DNA of 64,000 nt from Hymenopus coronatus (GCA_030762935.1 CM060900.1:287417784-287481783); one strand, 5' to 3'; positions 21,721-33,720 are shown, counted from the first letter of the stretch. A program made the numbers and translations. The notes: generated by a model from the letters alone, not told the origin.

Positions 21721-23110
21721 GGTGGATGTACACTGGAAGATCAAATATCCAGAGATCCTTATCACAGAGAACAACAAACCAACACAGGGATACCAAGATC
21801 AAAGAAAGTTGCTGAAAATAAAAAAAATGAGGCACAAGTACAATTCAAACACATGTAGGTGAGGTAAATTATTCTATAAATATGTGCTCAGATGTCAATC
21901 AGGGTACTTTAGTTAAAATCCACAGGTTCAATAAAAAATATTTTAGTGTCTTTCATAAAAAATCCAATACATAGCAAATAAAAGACAATTCTTGATTTAC
22001 AACCAAATGCAATAGTATTTTCAGAACACAGGTTAAGAGACAATGAAGTGAGGGCAAATTGCTATGAAAATTATTTTCTATCTATACTGCAGGGGAAAAC
22101 CATAAAAGTGGAAAAGTGGGGGGGGGGGTTGCAATATATGCTCAGAGGGGTACAAAATTTAAGGAGATTGATTGTAAGCAATACTTTGAGGAAATCTGTT
22201 GTGAATGGTCTACAATTCAAAATACTCTTAAAACTGCAAGTCTTATCTTATTAGGTGTCTACAGTCCACCAAGAGCTGACCAGAAAGCTTCTTAATAAAA
22301 CAGAAACATACCTAAATGATATTAAAAAGAAATGCAAAATCATTATAATAGGAGACCTAAATGTAGATATTTTAACAGAAAGCAAAAATAAAAGATTACT
22401 CTTCGAATTACTAAGAAGAAGTAATCTGAAGCTAATAGAAACAGTGCCAATTAGAGTAACACAATACACCTCATCCTATATTGATTATACTATTCCGACT
22501 AAAAAAGGAAAGATTTGAACATATCATTAATTAAGGGAGGACTTAGTGATCATTTTGGACAACTAAAAGAAAGCAAAACTATAAACACAGGGACAGTAAA
22601 ATGCAAACACTTAACAGAATTGAAGAGAATTATAAATAATGCAACATTAAACTCATTATAAAACAATCTCAAACAGGTAATATTCAGAAATGTATACAAA
22701 GGAAAAAAAATTGATGAAAACTTTGAACATTTTATGAATATTTTAAGTTCTTGTCTAGAACAGTCAGCAACATTATGAAAGGTAGTCTGAGACAAGCATA
22801 AACCCAACAATTATTGGTCTACTGAAGGAATAAACAAATCAATAAAGAGGATGAATTTCTTAAATAATTTAAAAGCTTTCAAATTAAATGAAGGTCTTAC
22901 AGTTATATAGAGAACTACAAAAAAGATCTAAATACAGTTATTAAGGAAGCACATAAGCGTCACAATAAAAGACTGCTGCTAAATGCAGAAAATAAAATTA
23001 AAAAAATGTGGAATACTATTAAACTATTATTTTCGCTGACGAAGCCTTGTAAATTTATTATTACAAATGGTGAATAAAATCTAAATCTTGTAGTAGACAA
23101 AATGAAGCCT
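21721..23110 (+). pseudogene. LINE#3 ORF2 endonuclease, truncated before RT
   Basis: It directly follows the esterase ORF1. The apurinic-type endonuclease is readable: F-S-E-H-x-L near 22020-22035, I-I-I-G-D-L-N-V-D-I-L (22342-22372) and S-S-Y-I-D-Y near 22471-22490, with G-L-S-D-H near 22537-22552. The segment between endonuclease and RT follows (K-H-K-P-N-N-Y-W near 22795). The reading ends around 23040-23110 without RT motifs, close to the 3' tail of the oppositely oriented LINE#4. Several frame breaks are present. Truncation may be due to that later insertion. Confidence 0.7.
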
Positions 23111-23201
23111 GGGAGTGGCACTTTGAATGTTTGAAATACAGCAAGATATTCCTTTATGAACCTAACTTGAAGTTCAGCTGTAGTGGGTATTAATGAGGAT
23201 T

Positions 23202-23273
23202 TGTATGTATGTATGTATGTATGTATGTATGTATGTATGTATGTATGTATGTATGTATGTATGTATGTATGTA
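23202..23273 (-). repeat. (TACA)n tetranucleotide tail of LINE#4
   Basis: About 18 units of TGTA on the plus strand. On the minus strand the LINE 3' UTR reads AGAGAAATAAATACATACA and passes straight into the repeat, so this is the element's 3' tail. Frames through it (poly Tyr-Val-Cys-Met) are spurious. Confidence 0.9.
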
Positions 23274-23530
23274 TTTATTTCTCTGCAAGTGGGTATCACC
23301 CGGAAGCAGAGTTATATATGTATACAAGATATATAAACAATAAATCACAGCTGCCAGTTTATGGCTTTGTAAGCTAGATATAATAGTTATTTACAACAAA
23401 TATGAAAACATTAATTTTTCTCTCAATTCAGATTAATTAATTTCATAATTAGAATCACCAACCAATTTAACATTTGTATTTACAACAATATAAAATCACA
23501 AGCATTTCATTTAAGGAATATTTACAAAAA

Positions 23531-24445
23531 TTATCCAACATTAATATCAAGATTTTTCCTAAATTTCCTCAGAGACAGAGGACAAACCCGAAAGGCTGCT
23601 CCAGGCAATTCTTTCCAGTCTTTTATGGTTCTATTTACAAAGGAGAACTTTCCCACGTCAGTTCTGTATCTTCTACCCTTAATTTTGAACAGATGATAGT
23701 TTCGTGCATAGTAAGTTGGGTTTTCAAGTTTGTCAGTAACGTCCTCATATGCATTTAAGCCAGCATAAGCTTTAAATAAAGCGCACAACCTCTGTTTCTC
23801 ATGCCTAACTTTCAACGGCTCCCATTTTATCTCCTCAGCGTTTGTAGGCCCAATATATTTACCCCTTTTTATGAATTTTATAGCCCTTCTCTGGATCTTT
23901 TCTAATGAATCAATTTGATTTACTCTATATGGGTCCCAACAAGTTACTCCAAATTTCATGACCTGCCGCACTAAGGACTTGTACGCGATTTCCATGGACT
24001 TTGCATGCCCCTTTTTTAAAATCCTCATTAGGAAGTGCAGTGTTTTCCACGCTTTCCTAGATACAGAATTTACCTGCTCGTCCCATCCAGCGTTACTTGC
24101 CAAGTAAACTCCCAAGTATTTGCAGCTGTCCACCTGTGGAATTTTTTCCCCAACCATGTGATAGTTTTGCAGAATTTTTTCCCTAGATCTATTAAATGCA
24201 ATTGACTTACTTTTACCAGAGTTAATTTTCATTTTATTTGCAGCAGCCCAATCACTCATTTCATTTAAATCACCCTGAAGAGCAGTGTCATCTTCAACAT
24301 TTCTAATTTTATTGTATGTACTACAATCATCTGCAAAGAATCTTATCTGGCATTTTATATTGACAGTTATGTCATTTACAAAAATAAGAAAAAGTAACGG
24401 CCCCAGTACTGAGCCTTGGGGTACGCCCGAGCTTACCATAGCCAT
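23531..24445 (-). pseudogene. LINE#4 reverse transcriptase C-terminal half
   Basis: A 304-codon open frame. It begins in motif B (S-S-G-V-P-Q-G-S-V-L-G-P-L-L-F), followed by motif C R-F-F-A-D-D-C-S near residue 35-42 with both catalytic Asp residues. Next come thumb motifs L-G-V-Y-L near residue 110 and the conserved C-terminal tail A-I-K-F-I then R-F-S/F-V-N-R-T-I-K-D-W near residue 270. The length and the natural stop fit a complete LINE C-terminus, ending L-D-I-N-V-G. It reads without interruption. Confidence 0.9.
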
Positions 24446-25106
24446 CAGATAGCTCCTTGCCTACTTTTACCCTTTGCGATCTTCCTTCCAAAAATTTTTT
24501 AACCCATAGAACTACACGTTTATCAATTCCTGTAGCAGTTAGCTTCTGGATAAGTAAATTGTATGATACAACATCAAAAGCTTTGGAAAAATCTATCACC
24601 ACTGCATCTATTCTTACCCCTGCATCCACCTCCTCTGCTAAATCTTGAAATAATGACGTTATCTGGCTTTCACACGAGTATCCAGGTCTAAGCCCATGTT
24701 GCGCTTTATTGAACCACTTTTTGTTTTCTAATTCCTCCTATATATATTCCACAATTAAATGTTCCATCAATTTGCACACTACTGAAGTTAGGCTGACTGG
24801 TTGATAATTATTTAATTCTGTTGCATTTCCCCCTTTATGAACTGGAACTACAATCGCAGTTTTCCAGTCTTCCGGTAAGGCACAGTTATTTATTAACATA
24901 TTAAATAAAAGCATTAGGTACGGAATCATGGATTCCCCTCCAATTTTTAGCATTTCGGTCGGTATATTATCAGGCCCCCTTGACTTTTGATTTTGCAACA
25001 TTCTGGTCCTTCTGCGCAATTTGGATGCCATTATTTGAAAAACGGATTTTCCACTATCCTCAATTTCCAGTTTATGATTATAATCTGCTTTGTTAAAAAC
25101 AGACAC
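24372..25106 (-). pseudogene. LINE#4 reverse transcriptase, fingers and palm
   Basis: Two frame pieces (25106-24738 and 24629-24372) separated by a TGG-to-TAG type stop. The first has S-R-G-P-D-N-I-P-T-E-M-L-K and W-K-T-A-I-V-V-P-V-H-K-G-G then N-Y-Q-P-V-S-L-T. The joining stretch carries Q-H-G-L-R-P-G-Y-S-C. The second piece contains motif A, V-I-D-F-S-K-A-F-D-V-V, with the first catalytic Asp. The strand then shifts frame just before the G-V-P-Q-G motif. Confidence 0.88.
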
Positions 25107-26194
25107 AAAATGTGATTTAATGCGTTCGCTTTTTCCTTATCGTTTAGTATTTCCTCGAGTTCTGGTATGCCAAGTTTATTTCCCCTGCGTCTACTTACAT
25201 AATTGTAAAAAGATTTCCAACTATTATTGGTCACGCTAAGAATTTGTTCTAAGAACCGTTCCTGGGCTTGCAACGTTTCATCTTTCAATTGTTTAGCTAA
25301 TGCTTTATATCTGTTAAAATGCCAATCTGACTTCTTCCGTTTATGAAACAGGCGCCTGGACTTTTGTTTAAGTATTCTGATGGATCTTGTATAATATTCT
25401 GGATCATTGTTTTGTTTGATAACTTTGTATGGAACATATTTCTTTATTGATTTCAAAATAAGTATTTTGAAACTATGCCATACTGCATCTACATTTGTTG
25501 CAGATTTTACAAACAGGCAAAATTGCTTTTTGAGAAAAGTCTGAATTCCATCTATGTCTGCTCTGCAGAAGTTAAAACTAATAACTTCCTCTCCTTCAAA
25601 CCGGTTTCGCACCTTCCAGTTTATGTCTAATTGTACACAGCTGTGGTCACTTATACCTGGCAAAACCTCAAATGCGCTAAACAATGACTCAGGTCTGCAT
25701 AGAAACACGTCCAGTACAGCTGATTTCCGGGTATCTGTTTTGACTACCTGCGATAACCCATGATCCCAAACCAGAAGGTTAACAACATATTGAGCTTCGC
25801 CTCCTAATAACTGCCCATTCCAAATTACGTTTGGCAAATTTAGATCTCCTGCTAAAATAACATTTTTTTCCGTTTCCGAAGAAATTTTTTCCACTAGTTT
25901 GTGACGAGTTTTAAAGTTAGTTTTGCCAGGTGGTCTGTAACACACTATTAATGTAATGTTATTTGCTTCATTTTCATGATCGATAATTTCAATGGCCATC
26001 ATTTCTACGTCTTCTTCCACCCACAATATCTTACTGTTTAACTCTAACTTGGTAAAAATAAAAATTCCCCCTCCCTTTCCTTCCTTGTCCCTCCTAAACA
26101 CCCTGTTATCTGATCTAAATATCTCCACGTCATTAATATCAACACTGAGCCATGACTCCATACCTATAATCACACTTGGTTTACTTATTTCCAT
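25031..26194 (-). pseudogene. LINE#4 endonuclease domain of ORF2
   Basis: A 387-codon open frame. Apurinic endonuclease motifs in order: I-G-M-E-S-W-L near residue 10-16, G-K-G-G-G-I-F-I near 39-46, V-C-Y-R-P-P-G near 83-89, I-L-A-G-D-L-N-L-P near 111-119, V-L-D-V-F near 160-164 and G-I-S-D-H-S-C-V near 178-185, the last His being catalytic. The C-terminal third is the linker toward RT (K-R-K-K-S-D-W-H, then N-Y-V-S-R-R-R-G). The frame is also open upstream to about 26280 (L-Q-V-N-C-R-S-I). Its normal reading frame is lost near 25100 by a one-base change. Confidence 0.88.
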
Positions 26195-26290
26195 TAAATT
26201 CCAAAATTCTAATGTTTTGTTTATGATGCTACGGCAATTTACCTGTAACAGCCTTAAGGAATGTGCCCCTGCCTGAGAATCGTTGCTTCC

Positions 26291-28161
26291 CTGAAGCCGT
26301 TGTCAGTGCTGCCTGGTGCCACCGCTCCACTAGGATACCCTCGCGAACAATGCTGCCAACTTTGAAGACATTTCTGTGTAGCTTTAAAAACAATCCCTAC
26401 TGGATATGGCATGAACATTGATGCATTTTAAGTATAGGCTGAAACAACTGGGGCACATATATTTAACTCGATCCATGATGCTATTTGCCAGTTACTATGC
26501 ATAAGTTATTGGTATATGGCAAAAAAAATTAGTCCTGTCTACTATGTATAGGCCAGTTTTCAGAAGAGGCAATAGAAGCAGCAACAAACATTACAGGCAA
26601 ATCAGGAAAAAAAAAAAAAATCTCACTAATTCTAATAACAATCTACTTTCCATGTTTCTAACATTTTCCCACCTAGTCATTTCCTCCCTAAGGAGACATC
26701 CTCAAAAGAAAACTGGACAATTATCTGCAGATGTCCTGGCTTTGCTTTTGAATCCAGAACCACCACTTAAGTGTTAACCAGTCATCTTGTTTAAATTATG
26801 GTGAATAGCTTCAGTGTGGCGGTAGTGGACTATGTGAAAGGTAATTTTTCCTATTAAACTGCAGTTTTAAACTTTTACACAAATCAACATACAGTAATAT
26901 GAACGGAAACTAAAATAAACATCTCAAAGTAGATTATCTGTGGTCATTGTATAACATAAGTAATCCTTTAAAAGTAATTTTAAGAGCAATGGAGTGCAGA
27001 AAATACAGTTAATAGATTTTGGTTCTTTGGCTACTCATATCAGGAAATCACACACAGTTGCATGAAAATCCTATAATACTAACACTAAACATCAAGCAGT
27101 TGAGCAATTTGACACAAATCAATGATGCCATGTGGTCAAAGAATTGTGATAACATTAAGTACATACACATTTTGGGCTGGTTTCACCAACCAATATTACA
27201 AATACTCTTAAAATCCTGTTTGCTAAACTGTGTTAAAACTCTTCATTAAACTTTTACAAAGGGTTGTCAAGTTATCATCTTGTTAGTGGCAAAGACAACT
27301 GCAAATAGATACTTTTGGGAAGATGGAGACTTAACTAGATGCTTATAAATGTGCTCCAGTGCACTTCTGTCTACACATCACAGTGCTCTGTATTTTGGTA
27401 ACAATTGTTTTATACATAAGACAGTTACCGGTGATTTTCTTGACTGAGGTTAAACTTGCTATGTTAACTGAAAAATTTAGGTGTAAAGGGAATAATGAAT
27501 AACTGAAAAGGAGCCAAGTTATTCTAGAATAATAATTACTTGAAGGGTACTGTATAGGATAATGCACATGAACTTCCAGGTATAAAGAGAATTTAGAAGG
27601 GTTTAAAACTACATAAAAATCAAAGTAGGTGAAAATGTGTTATCATTGATTAAGGACCAAGCAGACATGAAAAAAAAAAATGTTGTTTGCTTCTTGAAGC
27701 AACTGCATCGCAAATGTTCCAGATAAACCCACAAATGGTAATTTTGGAAATGCTAAACCATCATCTGTCATTAAATGAAAACTACTAGCAGCATAAAATC
27801 TCAAGAGTAACAAGTTCTAGCATAGGAGAAAGGGCATGCTTCTGTTTGTAGTATTCTAATCTCAGTGTTCCACATAAACCTTGCTTATGACTGCTTGGGG
27901 CATGTGTTTCACCTTAAAAGTTCCTCCTTTTGCAGATTTTCAAATTTATTATGATAGTTAGAAATAACATTGAAAAAAATAAGATACAGCAAATTTGCAT
28001 CAACAACTTAGTTTGTAGCAGCAATTTCTAACCCCTAATATTTATTAGAAGTCTTAAGACAAGAATACAGAGATGCTAAGTTAACACTATGATAAAGCTA
28101 ACATTTTTTGATGGAACAGAATTTGCATTAATTTCAATGTTTCAGTATTTTTCAGAACATG
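26291..28161. other. No gene seen
   Basis: The part next to 26290 may be remnant LINE#4 5' sequence. The remainder is AT-rich without domains, terminal repeats or long ORFs; a plus-strand frame at 26544-26777 has low-complexity Lys and Asn runs and no family match. Confidence 0.5.
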
Positions 28162-28406
28162 CTTTTTTTTTTTTGTAGTGTTTAACGACTGCTTTAACTA
28201 CTAATGGCACCGCAGGCGGTAACACTGATGATACATGAATGATGATGGAGCACCGGTGGAATGCGATGGCGGGGGAAACCGGAGTACCCGGAGAAAACCC
28301 GCCCCAGATTTATCCACCACAAATCTAAAATGCGGTTGCTTGGGATCGAACCCTGGCCGTCTAGGTGAGAGGCAAGTGGTCTAACCACTCTGCCACGGCG
28401 CGACCG
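28162..28406 (-). mobile_element. tRNA-headed SINE, copy 3 (SINE-A)
   Basis: A 245-bp copy on the minus strand, very similar to the 14486 copy. The B box GGTTCGATCCC lies near 28344-28355, the same CCGG body block near 28275-28295, and the poly-A tail appears as T-rich 28163-28174. The exact 10-bp target duplication TCAGAACATG lies at 28152-28161 and 28407-28416. A short deletion in the body (near 28305) distinguishes it from copy 2. Confidence 0.92.
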
Positions 28407-28589
28407 TCAGAACATGATGACCTTAAAATATTATCCCTAAATCATTATTATATGTTATCATCACCACCATCACCATCATCTTTGCAACCACATCTCTCTT
28501 GTGCAGATACTGCCGCTTTTTGTTTGTCATTGCAGGTCCCATTCTGCAGACATAGGAAGGAGCCTGGCACTGGCAGGAAACTATTTTGG

Positions 28590-28720
28590 ATTTTTCCTTT
28601 TACAAATTCTGTATATATTTAAACTCAAATGTAACAACATTTCATTGTATTTTGACGATGTCATAGAATCTGTATTTATTCAGGCTGATAATAAATCTAC
28701 CTGCCTGCCTGCCTGCCTAT
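28590..28720 (+). repeat. Possible LINE 3' end with (CTGC)n tail
   Basis: Plus-strand sequence ending CAGGCTGATAATAAATCTAC followed by five CTGC units (28701-28717). AATAAATC plus a short tandem tail resembles 3' ends of insect LINEs. No RT is adjacent, so this would be a heavily 5'-truncated copy. Confidence 0.4.
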
Positions 28721-29590
28721 CTCACTTTAAAGTTTGGGATTAGGGTGTGTGAGAATGGAAACCTACCCTCACTGTTGCCAAGTCTTCTATTTACTGGTCT
28801 CTTAACTGAGGCATGATTCCCAACTTGCAAGCAGTGTCTCTGGGAAACAAGATTTACTGCATTGCCTCTTCCCCCTAGTACAGGGTAATCTTTTGTTTGC
28901 TAATGGTTAATGTCAAGTGGGAGTGTATTAGCATTTAACTTGGTTGGTGTGACCAACCCTTATATTAAGATGGCTGCACAGATTAGTATTTATTTAAGTG
29001 AAGCAGTATGTTTTTATTCTTATCCAAAGGAGAATGTTATGGAAAATTAAAATATAATCACAGAAAGTGTTCATAACAATGAGTATGAGCTTTGAGAAAG
29101 CACTTGCTTTTCATTTTCTCTACTGATTACTATGTGTGTATGTATCTACATAGTAAGTAAAGAAGGTATCATATTCCACCAAAAATTTGATGGGTACCGA
29201 GATTTCACCAGAAATACATGTTCTGATGTCCCTCTAAAAATGGTACCATATGTGTGACAGTGGACAGCATAACTCAAAACCATAAAGTCTGTTAAATACC
29301 AAATTTGATGTTTAAGTTTAGTATCCTCCATGGATACATCACAAATACTCTCAGAAAATCTCCCAACCCCAAAGTACCCTTTACATCAGGCGCGCAGTTT
29401 AGTGTGACTGAGTGACATTTCCCTCCATTCCACATTCCACCTAGTCTGGGCAAAAAGCCACTGCCCAAAACATTTTTCCAAGCGATAAGAGATCACAAGT
29501 TCATTCAAACAGTTGCATGTACAAGTAAACAACCGTTCAGGTTGATCAGAGAAGCACTGGCACCATATCACAGTTCACATTTCATCCTTT
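28721..29590. other. No gene seen
   Basis: No recognisable domain on either strand; short chance frames only. Confidence 0.5.
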
Positions 29591-29599
29591 GTGGGAGGA

Positions 29600-32500
29600 G
29601 CAGTTCTTTTTTATGCCTCACAGTGATAAAGCTTGTTTAATTTGTCATAAGCAGCTAACTGTGCTTTCACAGTATAATATTAGGTGGCATTTCAATAACT
29701 GCCATTTACAGCAGTATAATGACAGCATACTCTTAATGCTGTGCGTAAACGTAAATACAATAAACTAAAAGTGAATTTCTTAAATCACCAATCAAAGCAC
29801 AACAATCCAGGTTCCAAGGTCTTAAATGAACAACAACACCAGTATGATTCGGCCATCAAATTTCTATAAGCAAGTTACAAGGTGACTAAATTAATAGTGA
29901 AGGAAATAAGCCCTTCACAGGAGATTTTATTAAAAAGTGCCTCGTTAACGTTGTAGAGAAAATTTGTCCTGACACGGTAGGGACAATTAAAAGCATATGT
30001 TTAAGATGAACCACAGTGACATCAAGAATATCAGTCACGAGTGCTAATGTAGAAGATCAGTTGAAAACTAAAATAAATGGACTTACTTCCTATTCATTGG
30101 CTCTGGATGAGTGCTCAGACCTCAAAGATATCGCTAAGCTAGCAGTATATATCAGAGGTGTTGGCTCTGAACTTAATATATTCGAAAAGTTTCTGGACTT
30201 AGTGCCACTTAAGGAACATACTTGTGGAGAAGATATATTTGATGCAATCTATGTGATAGCCTGTAAGTATGAATTATCCTGGTAAAAGCTAATGTCTATT
30301 ACAATGGATTAGTGTATCCAACATGTTAGGTTATTGAACAGGTTGTGCAGACTGATGACTAGGGCAAGGCATTTAATACTTATAATTTGGTAAAAAATGC
30401 ATTTATGACCTAAAAATTAGCAAAAATGACCAAAAGTTACAAAACATGACCAATAAAAAGCAAGAAATTACCAGTAAAGATGCCATGTATTACACTCACT
30501 TGGCTACTTAGTTAAAAAAAATATAACACAAATTCAGAAAAGTAAGAGAAAATATAAAGAATATTTTAATCATTTGAGTTATAATTGTCCCTATGAAACA
30601 TTTATTGCATAAGCAATAAATGTACTTTAAAAGCAGGTTACAGTACCTTTTATTGTACACGCTTGATTTTAGTACACTTTTACAATTTTGAATTGCAGTT
30701 AACAATCAAAACTTGGCAGAGATTATCAAACAAAAATGACTGTCTTTTGTCTGTTAGTATTGACTTATAAATGGAAAAGATCCTCTCTACTTCAGCGGAA
30801 ACAGTTGGAGCATACTGAAAGCAAGCAATGTCTCCTGGGCTTAACTCACAATCAGCAAGAGAAAAATGTTCACCAGACAAAGATCTGCCAATTGAACACA
30901 ATATTTTTGTAGCCCCTGATCTTGACTATCATCCTCTTCATTTTCATTGGCACTGCATCACTCACTTTACCATATGCATTGCTCAAATCATTCACTACAC
31001 TATGCACTATTTGTAGCTGTTCAACTAATGTCACTTGGGATTTTTCCAGTAAGGAATCCAAAATTTGCATTGATGTAAGAAAGTTTACCTGCAATTTCTT
31101 TATCAGCCAACAGTTTTTTCACTGTTTTATTGGCACAGACTCAGTATTGTCAAAGGAATCAACTACTTTCTTCACAGCATCAAAATTCTTGCAATAACTG
31201 CAAGCCATGTTCTCCATATAGTCAAAACAGATGGAGTAATTGAATTTATGGAATTATGAATATTGAAATTATGAATCCCATTCGGCCAAAGCATTCTTAA
31301 TGCATACTCAAATACTAAGTTGATTGTTGAGTAGTCAACTTTGTCCAGCTGCTCACAATGTAGTAGAAATTGTTCTTCAGGACTGCGTTCTTCTAGAACT
31401 CCAACAATATTATTCACTACATAATGACCTTACCAATGGATACAAATATATTATCTTCTCCAATCCTGTCTCTTTTTGCTACAAAATTTTGTTGTAGCAC
31501 TGACCTATATAGGTTCTCCTCAATGTGCTGGGATCTAGAATTAATTTTCCAGTCTCCTCTTCTAAGAAAATGCGCAGTTAAAGATAATTCAACTTGTGAA
31601 GTGAAATATCAGCAGATAAAAATGCTTCATACAATTTCTCACAAATTGTGGAAATTGTTGAACGAGTTCCCCCAGAAGCATCTGCTGCAGACCATGTTTA
31701 TGTTTCTCCCATCAGATGTGTTGTTCTATCATAAACTTTTTTTTTCCCCCAGCAGCCACTCTCACATCACAGATCTTGCAGAATAAAATATGACTGTCCA
31801 TGGAAAAAATATTTTCTCCATATTTTGAAACAAATGCCTTTAATTTAACACTATTACTTGCCTTTACTTTCGGCATTTTGCTCTTATGATGTTCGTACAG
31901 CTGGTTAGGAACAACTTACCACCTCACTTAATAACACAATAGTGCTGGATTACCTGGGGATAGAAATTTCCCAGGGAGTATACACCAGTCTATTCTGCAC
32001 ATTTCTTGAAAAATAGAGGTAGGAGGTAGTATAACCTCTAAGAAATTGAATTGAACTCAGAGAAGTGGACAAGTTCATGAAGTACATGCCCTAAAAAATA
32101 GGGATAGGAGCTGGCATAGCATCTGCTTAATTCCCAGAAATTGGATGACCAGAAAAATACTGAATTATAATTAAATACAAATAATTCCACAGTCTTATGG
32201 AAAAATTCTTAAAACGCCCAAAATGAGCCTTATCCCAAAAAAAAAAAAAAACCTGGCAAAAGTGCAAAAAAATGCCCTAACAAATTGTATTTGTTTAACC
32301 CTTATTCAATGTTATACATTTTCATTTAAGCGAGAAATGATTCAACCTTTATACGAAAAAGATGCAAAATTATTAAATGCCTTGCTCTACTGATGACATT
32401 TTTGGAAGACATTAGTCTCCCTTGGAACTCTGTGAAGGCAATGCACTGTATTATTCATAGCCTTGTGTGCTCAGGCAACAACTTTAGAGATATCTGTGGT

Positions 32501-33075
32501 GGCGAAGGCTGTAAATCTAATAAAATTGCACCCTTTGCATCATAGGCTTTTTCAACAATATGTGGCTGATATTGGTTAAGTTATTTAGACCTAACATATT
32601 ACAACCAGGTTAGATGGTTAAGCAGGGGAAATATGCTTAATTGTTTTTTTAGTCTCTGTGAGGAAGTCGACAGGTTCTTGAGAGAACAAGGAGCTACAAT
32701 TCTGCAGCTGTCTGACAAGCAATGGGTTTTGGACCTGGCCTTTTTGACCGACCTGTGTGGTCACTTAAAACCGCCTCAACGCAGTTCTACAAGGGAAAAA
32801 ACAGTTAATTGTCCACATGATAGATACAATAATATGCTTTATGAATAATTTGAACGTTTTGAAGGATCGCCTCCAAAATTCAGATCTAAGTTCTTTTTCA
32901 TATTTGAAGTCTGTTTTCAATGACAGAGCCATTATAACTCCTAAATGGCATAACATGTTAGAGGACCTTCACCTTTGCAGTAATCCATTATATGTCAGTT
33001 CGAAGATGTTCCTAATCACTTACACTCAGAGATTATGGAATTGCAGAAGAACGATGTTCTACAAAATTGTGGAAA
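29600..33075 (+). mobile_element. GTF2IRD2/Charlie-like hAT relic (hAT#3), split by another hAT
   Basis: Plus-strand translation begins with a BED-like finger, S-D-K-A-C-L-I-C-H-K then H-F-N-N-C-H (29615-29700). A conserved block Y-S-L-A-L-D-E-C-S-D-L-K-D (30090-30130) contains the first catalytic Asp, and D-I-F-D-A-I follows near 30232. After the inserted hAT#4 the reading resumes at 32398 with A-M-H-C-I-I-H (near 32440), R-W-L-S-R-G-N-M-L (near 32610-32635), E-E-V-D-R-F-L-R-E-Q-G and L-S-D-K-Q-W-V-L-D-L-A-F-L-T-D (32655-32750). This order is that of hAT transposases related to vertebrate GTF2IRD2 and FAM200. Several stops make it inactive. Its own termini were not found. Confidence 0.75.
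30360..32389 (-). mobile_element. Complete hAT element (hAT#4) with perfect 8-bp target duplication
   Basis: 2030 bp, flanked by exact CTGATGAC at 30352-30359 and 32390-32397. Terminal inverted repeats: the left end TAGGGCAAGGCATTTAATA; the right end, reversed, TAGAGCAAGGCATTTAATA (1 mismatch in 19). The minus-strand transposase starts at 31876 (M-P-K-V-K-A-S-N-S-V-K-L-K-A-F-V), with a CGGBP1-like finger near 31740-31800 (F-C-K-I-C-D-V-R then I-E-Q-H-I and K-H). It ends at 30683 with the dimerisation region A-P-T-V-S-A-E-V-E-R-I-F-S-I-Y. Many stops lie between; the central region is poorly preserved. It inserted into hAT#3. Confidence 0.93.
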
Positions 33076-33076
33076 G

Positions 33077-33098
33077 GTGTGCGTGCGTGCGTGCGTGC

Positions 33099-33138
<40 letters not shown>

Positions 33139-33141
33139 TAT
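33077..33141 (+). repeat. (GTGC)n-(GT)n-(GA)n microsatellite
   Basis: A compound simple repeat directly after the end of readable hAT#3 coding sequence. Confidence 0.95.
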
Positions 33142-33299
33142 ATACCTTCATTTAGAGTATTCATAGAACAGTGTACTAGAACTGTAGATTAAACATTAAA
33201 TTATTTAACGACAATTTTAATGAAAGGGTGTTTTGGAACAGTGCTACGTATGAATAGAATATTTCTGAGTTGGGTTTGTAACACTCAAGTATCACTTAC

Positions 33300-33720
33300 G
33301 TATAGTTTTTCCAGACTGGTTTCGAAGCCATGTGGGCTTCATTGGCGATGGTTTCCAACTGAATTTCCACAGGGTATTCTATGTTGGGGTGTGATTGTCC
33401 CTGGTGGCTGAGTGACAAACCTTCATAATATATTTTGTGGCAGCAATTCATAGTTGAATATGCGGCATTGGTTTTTGACGATGTGGATATTTTCCCAGAC
33501 GTCAAGCTCTGCTGCATATCTAGCAGGTTTTATAAGGTGTATGTAAGGTACTATTTCATGGTTAGTAGACCAAAAGTGGTATGCAATGGCTGATTTGTCA
33601 GTTTGTTTGTATTTTACTGCTCTCATGTGTTCTTTAAGTCTTGTTTCAAGGTGTCCTTTTTTTTTTTTTTACCACTGTAAAATTTGTTGCAATCTGTGCA
33701 ATTTATTCTTTAGATTCTTG
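33300..33720 (-). pseudogene. Penelope-like element, GIY-YIG C-terminal fragment
   Basis: The minus strand from 33720 reads N-C-T-D-C-N-K-F-Y-S-G-K (a Cys-x2-Cys plus GIY-YIG-like start). A frame change at the A/T run (33659-33671) leads into K-E-H-M-R-A-V-K and A-Y-H-F-W-S-T-N-H (33626-33540) and the tail V-W-E-N-I-H-I-V-K (near 33480-33510). This spacing is that of the endonuclease domain fused to Penelope-like reverse transcriptases. The RT is absent. Just downstream on the same strand is a motif like those at Penelope termini (33314-33345). Confidence 0.68.

Larger units (their letters stand above)
23202..26290 (-). mobile_element. Nearly intact LINE (LINE#4, CR1/Jockey-like), 5'-truncated
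   Basis: The youngest-looking LINE here. On the minus strand ORF2 opens by 26280 and runs to the stop at 23531 with only three obvious lesions: a frameshift near 25100, a Trp-to-stop change near 24740 and a frameshift near 24430. Downstream lies a ~250-bp 3' UTR, and the element ends in a tetranucleotide tail (23202-23273). No full ORF1 is seen to the right of 26290, so it appears 5'-truncated, as expected from incomplete reverse transcription. It converges on LINE#3. Clade assignment is by motif style only. Confidence 0.85.

Noticed and set aside
23183..23377. ORF with Met-Tyr-Val-Cys repeats
   Set aside because: It reads through the tetranucleotide tail of LINE#4.
24457..24648. Plus-strand ORFs opposite LINE#4 (also 25554-25763 and 25992-26276)
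   Set aside because: Antisense shadows of the minus-strand LINE ORF2.
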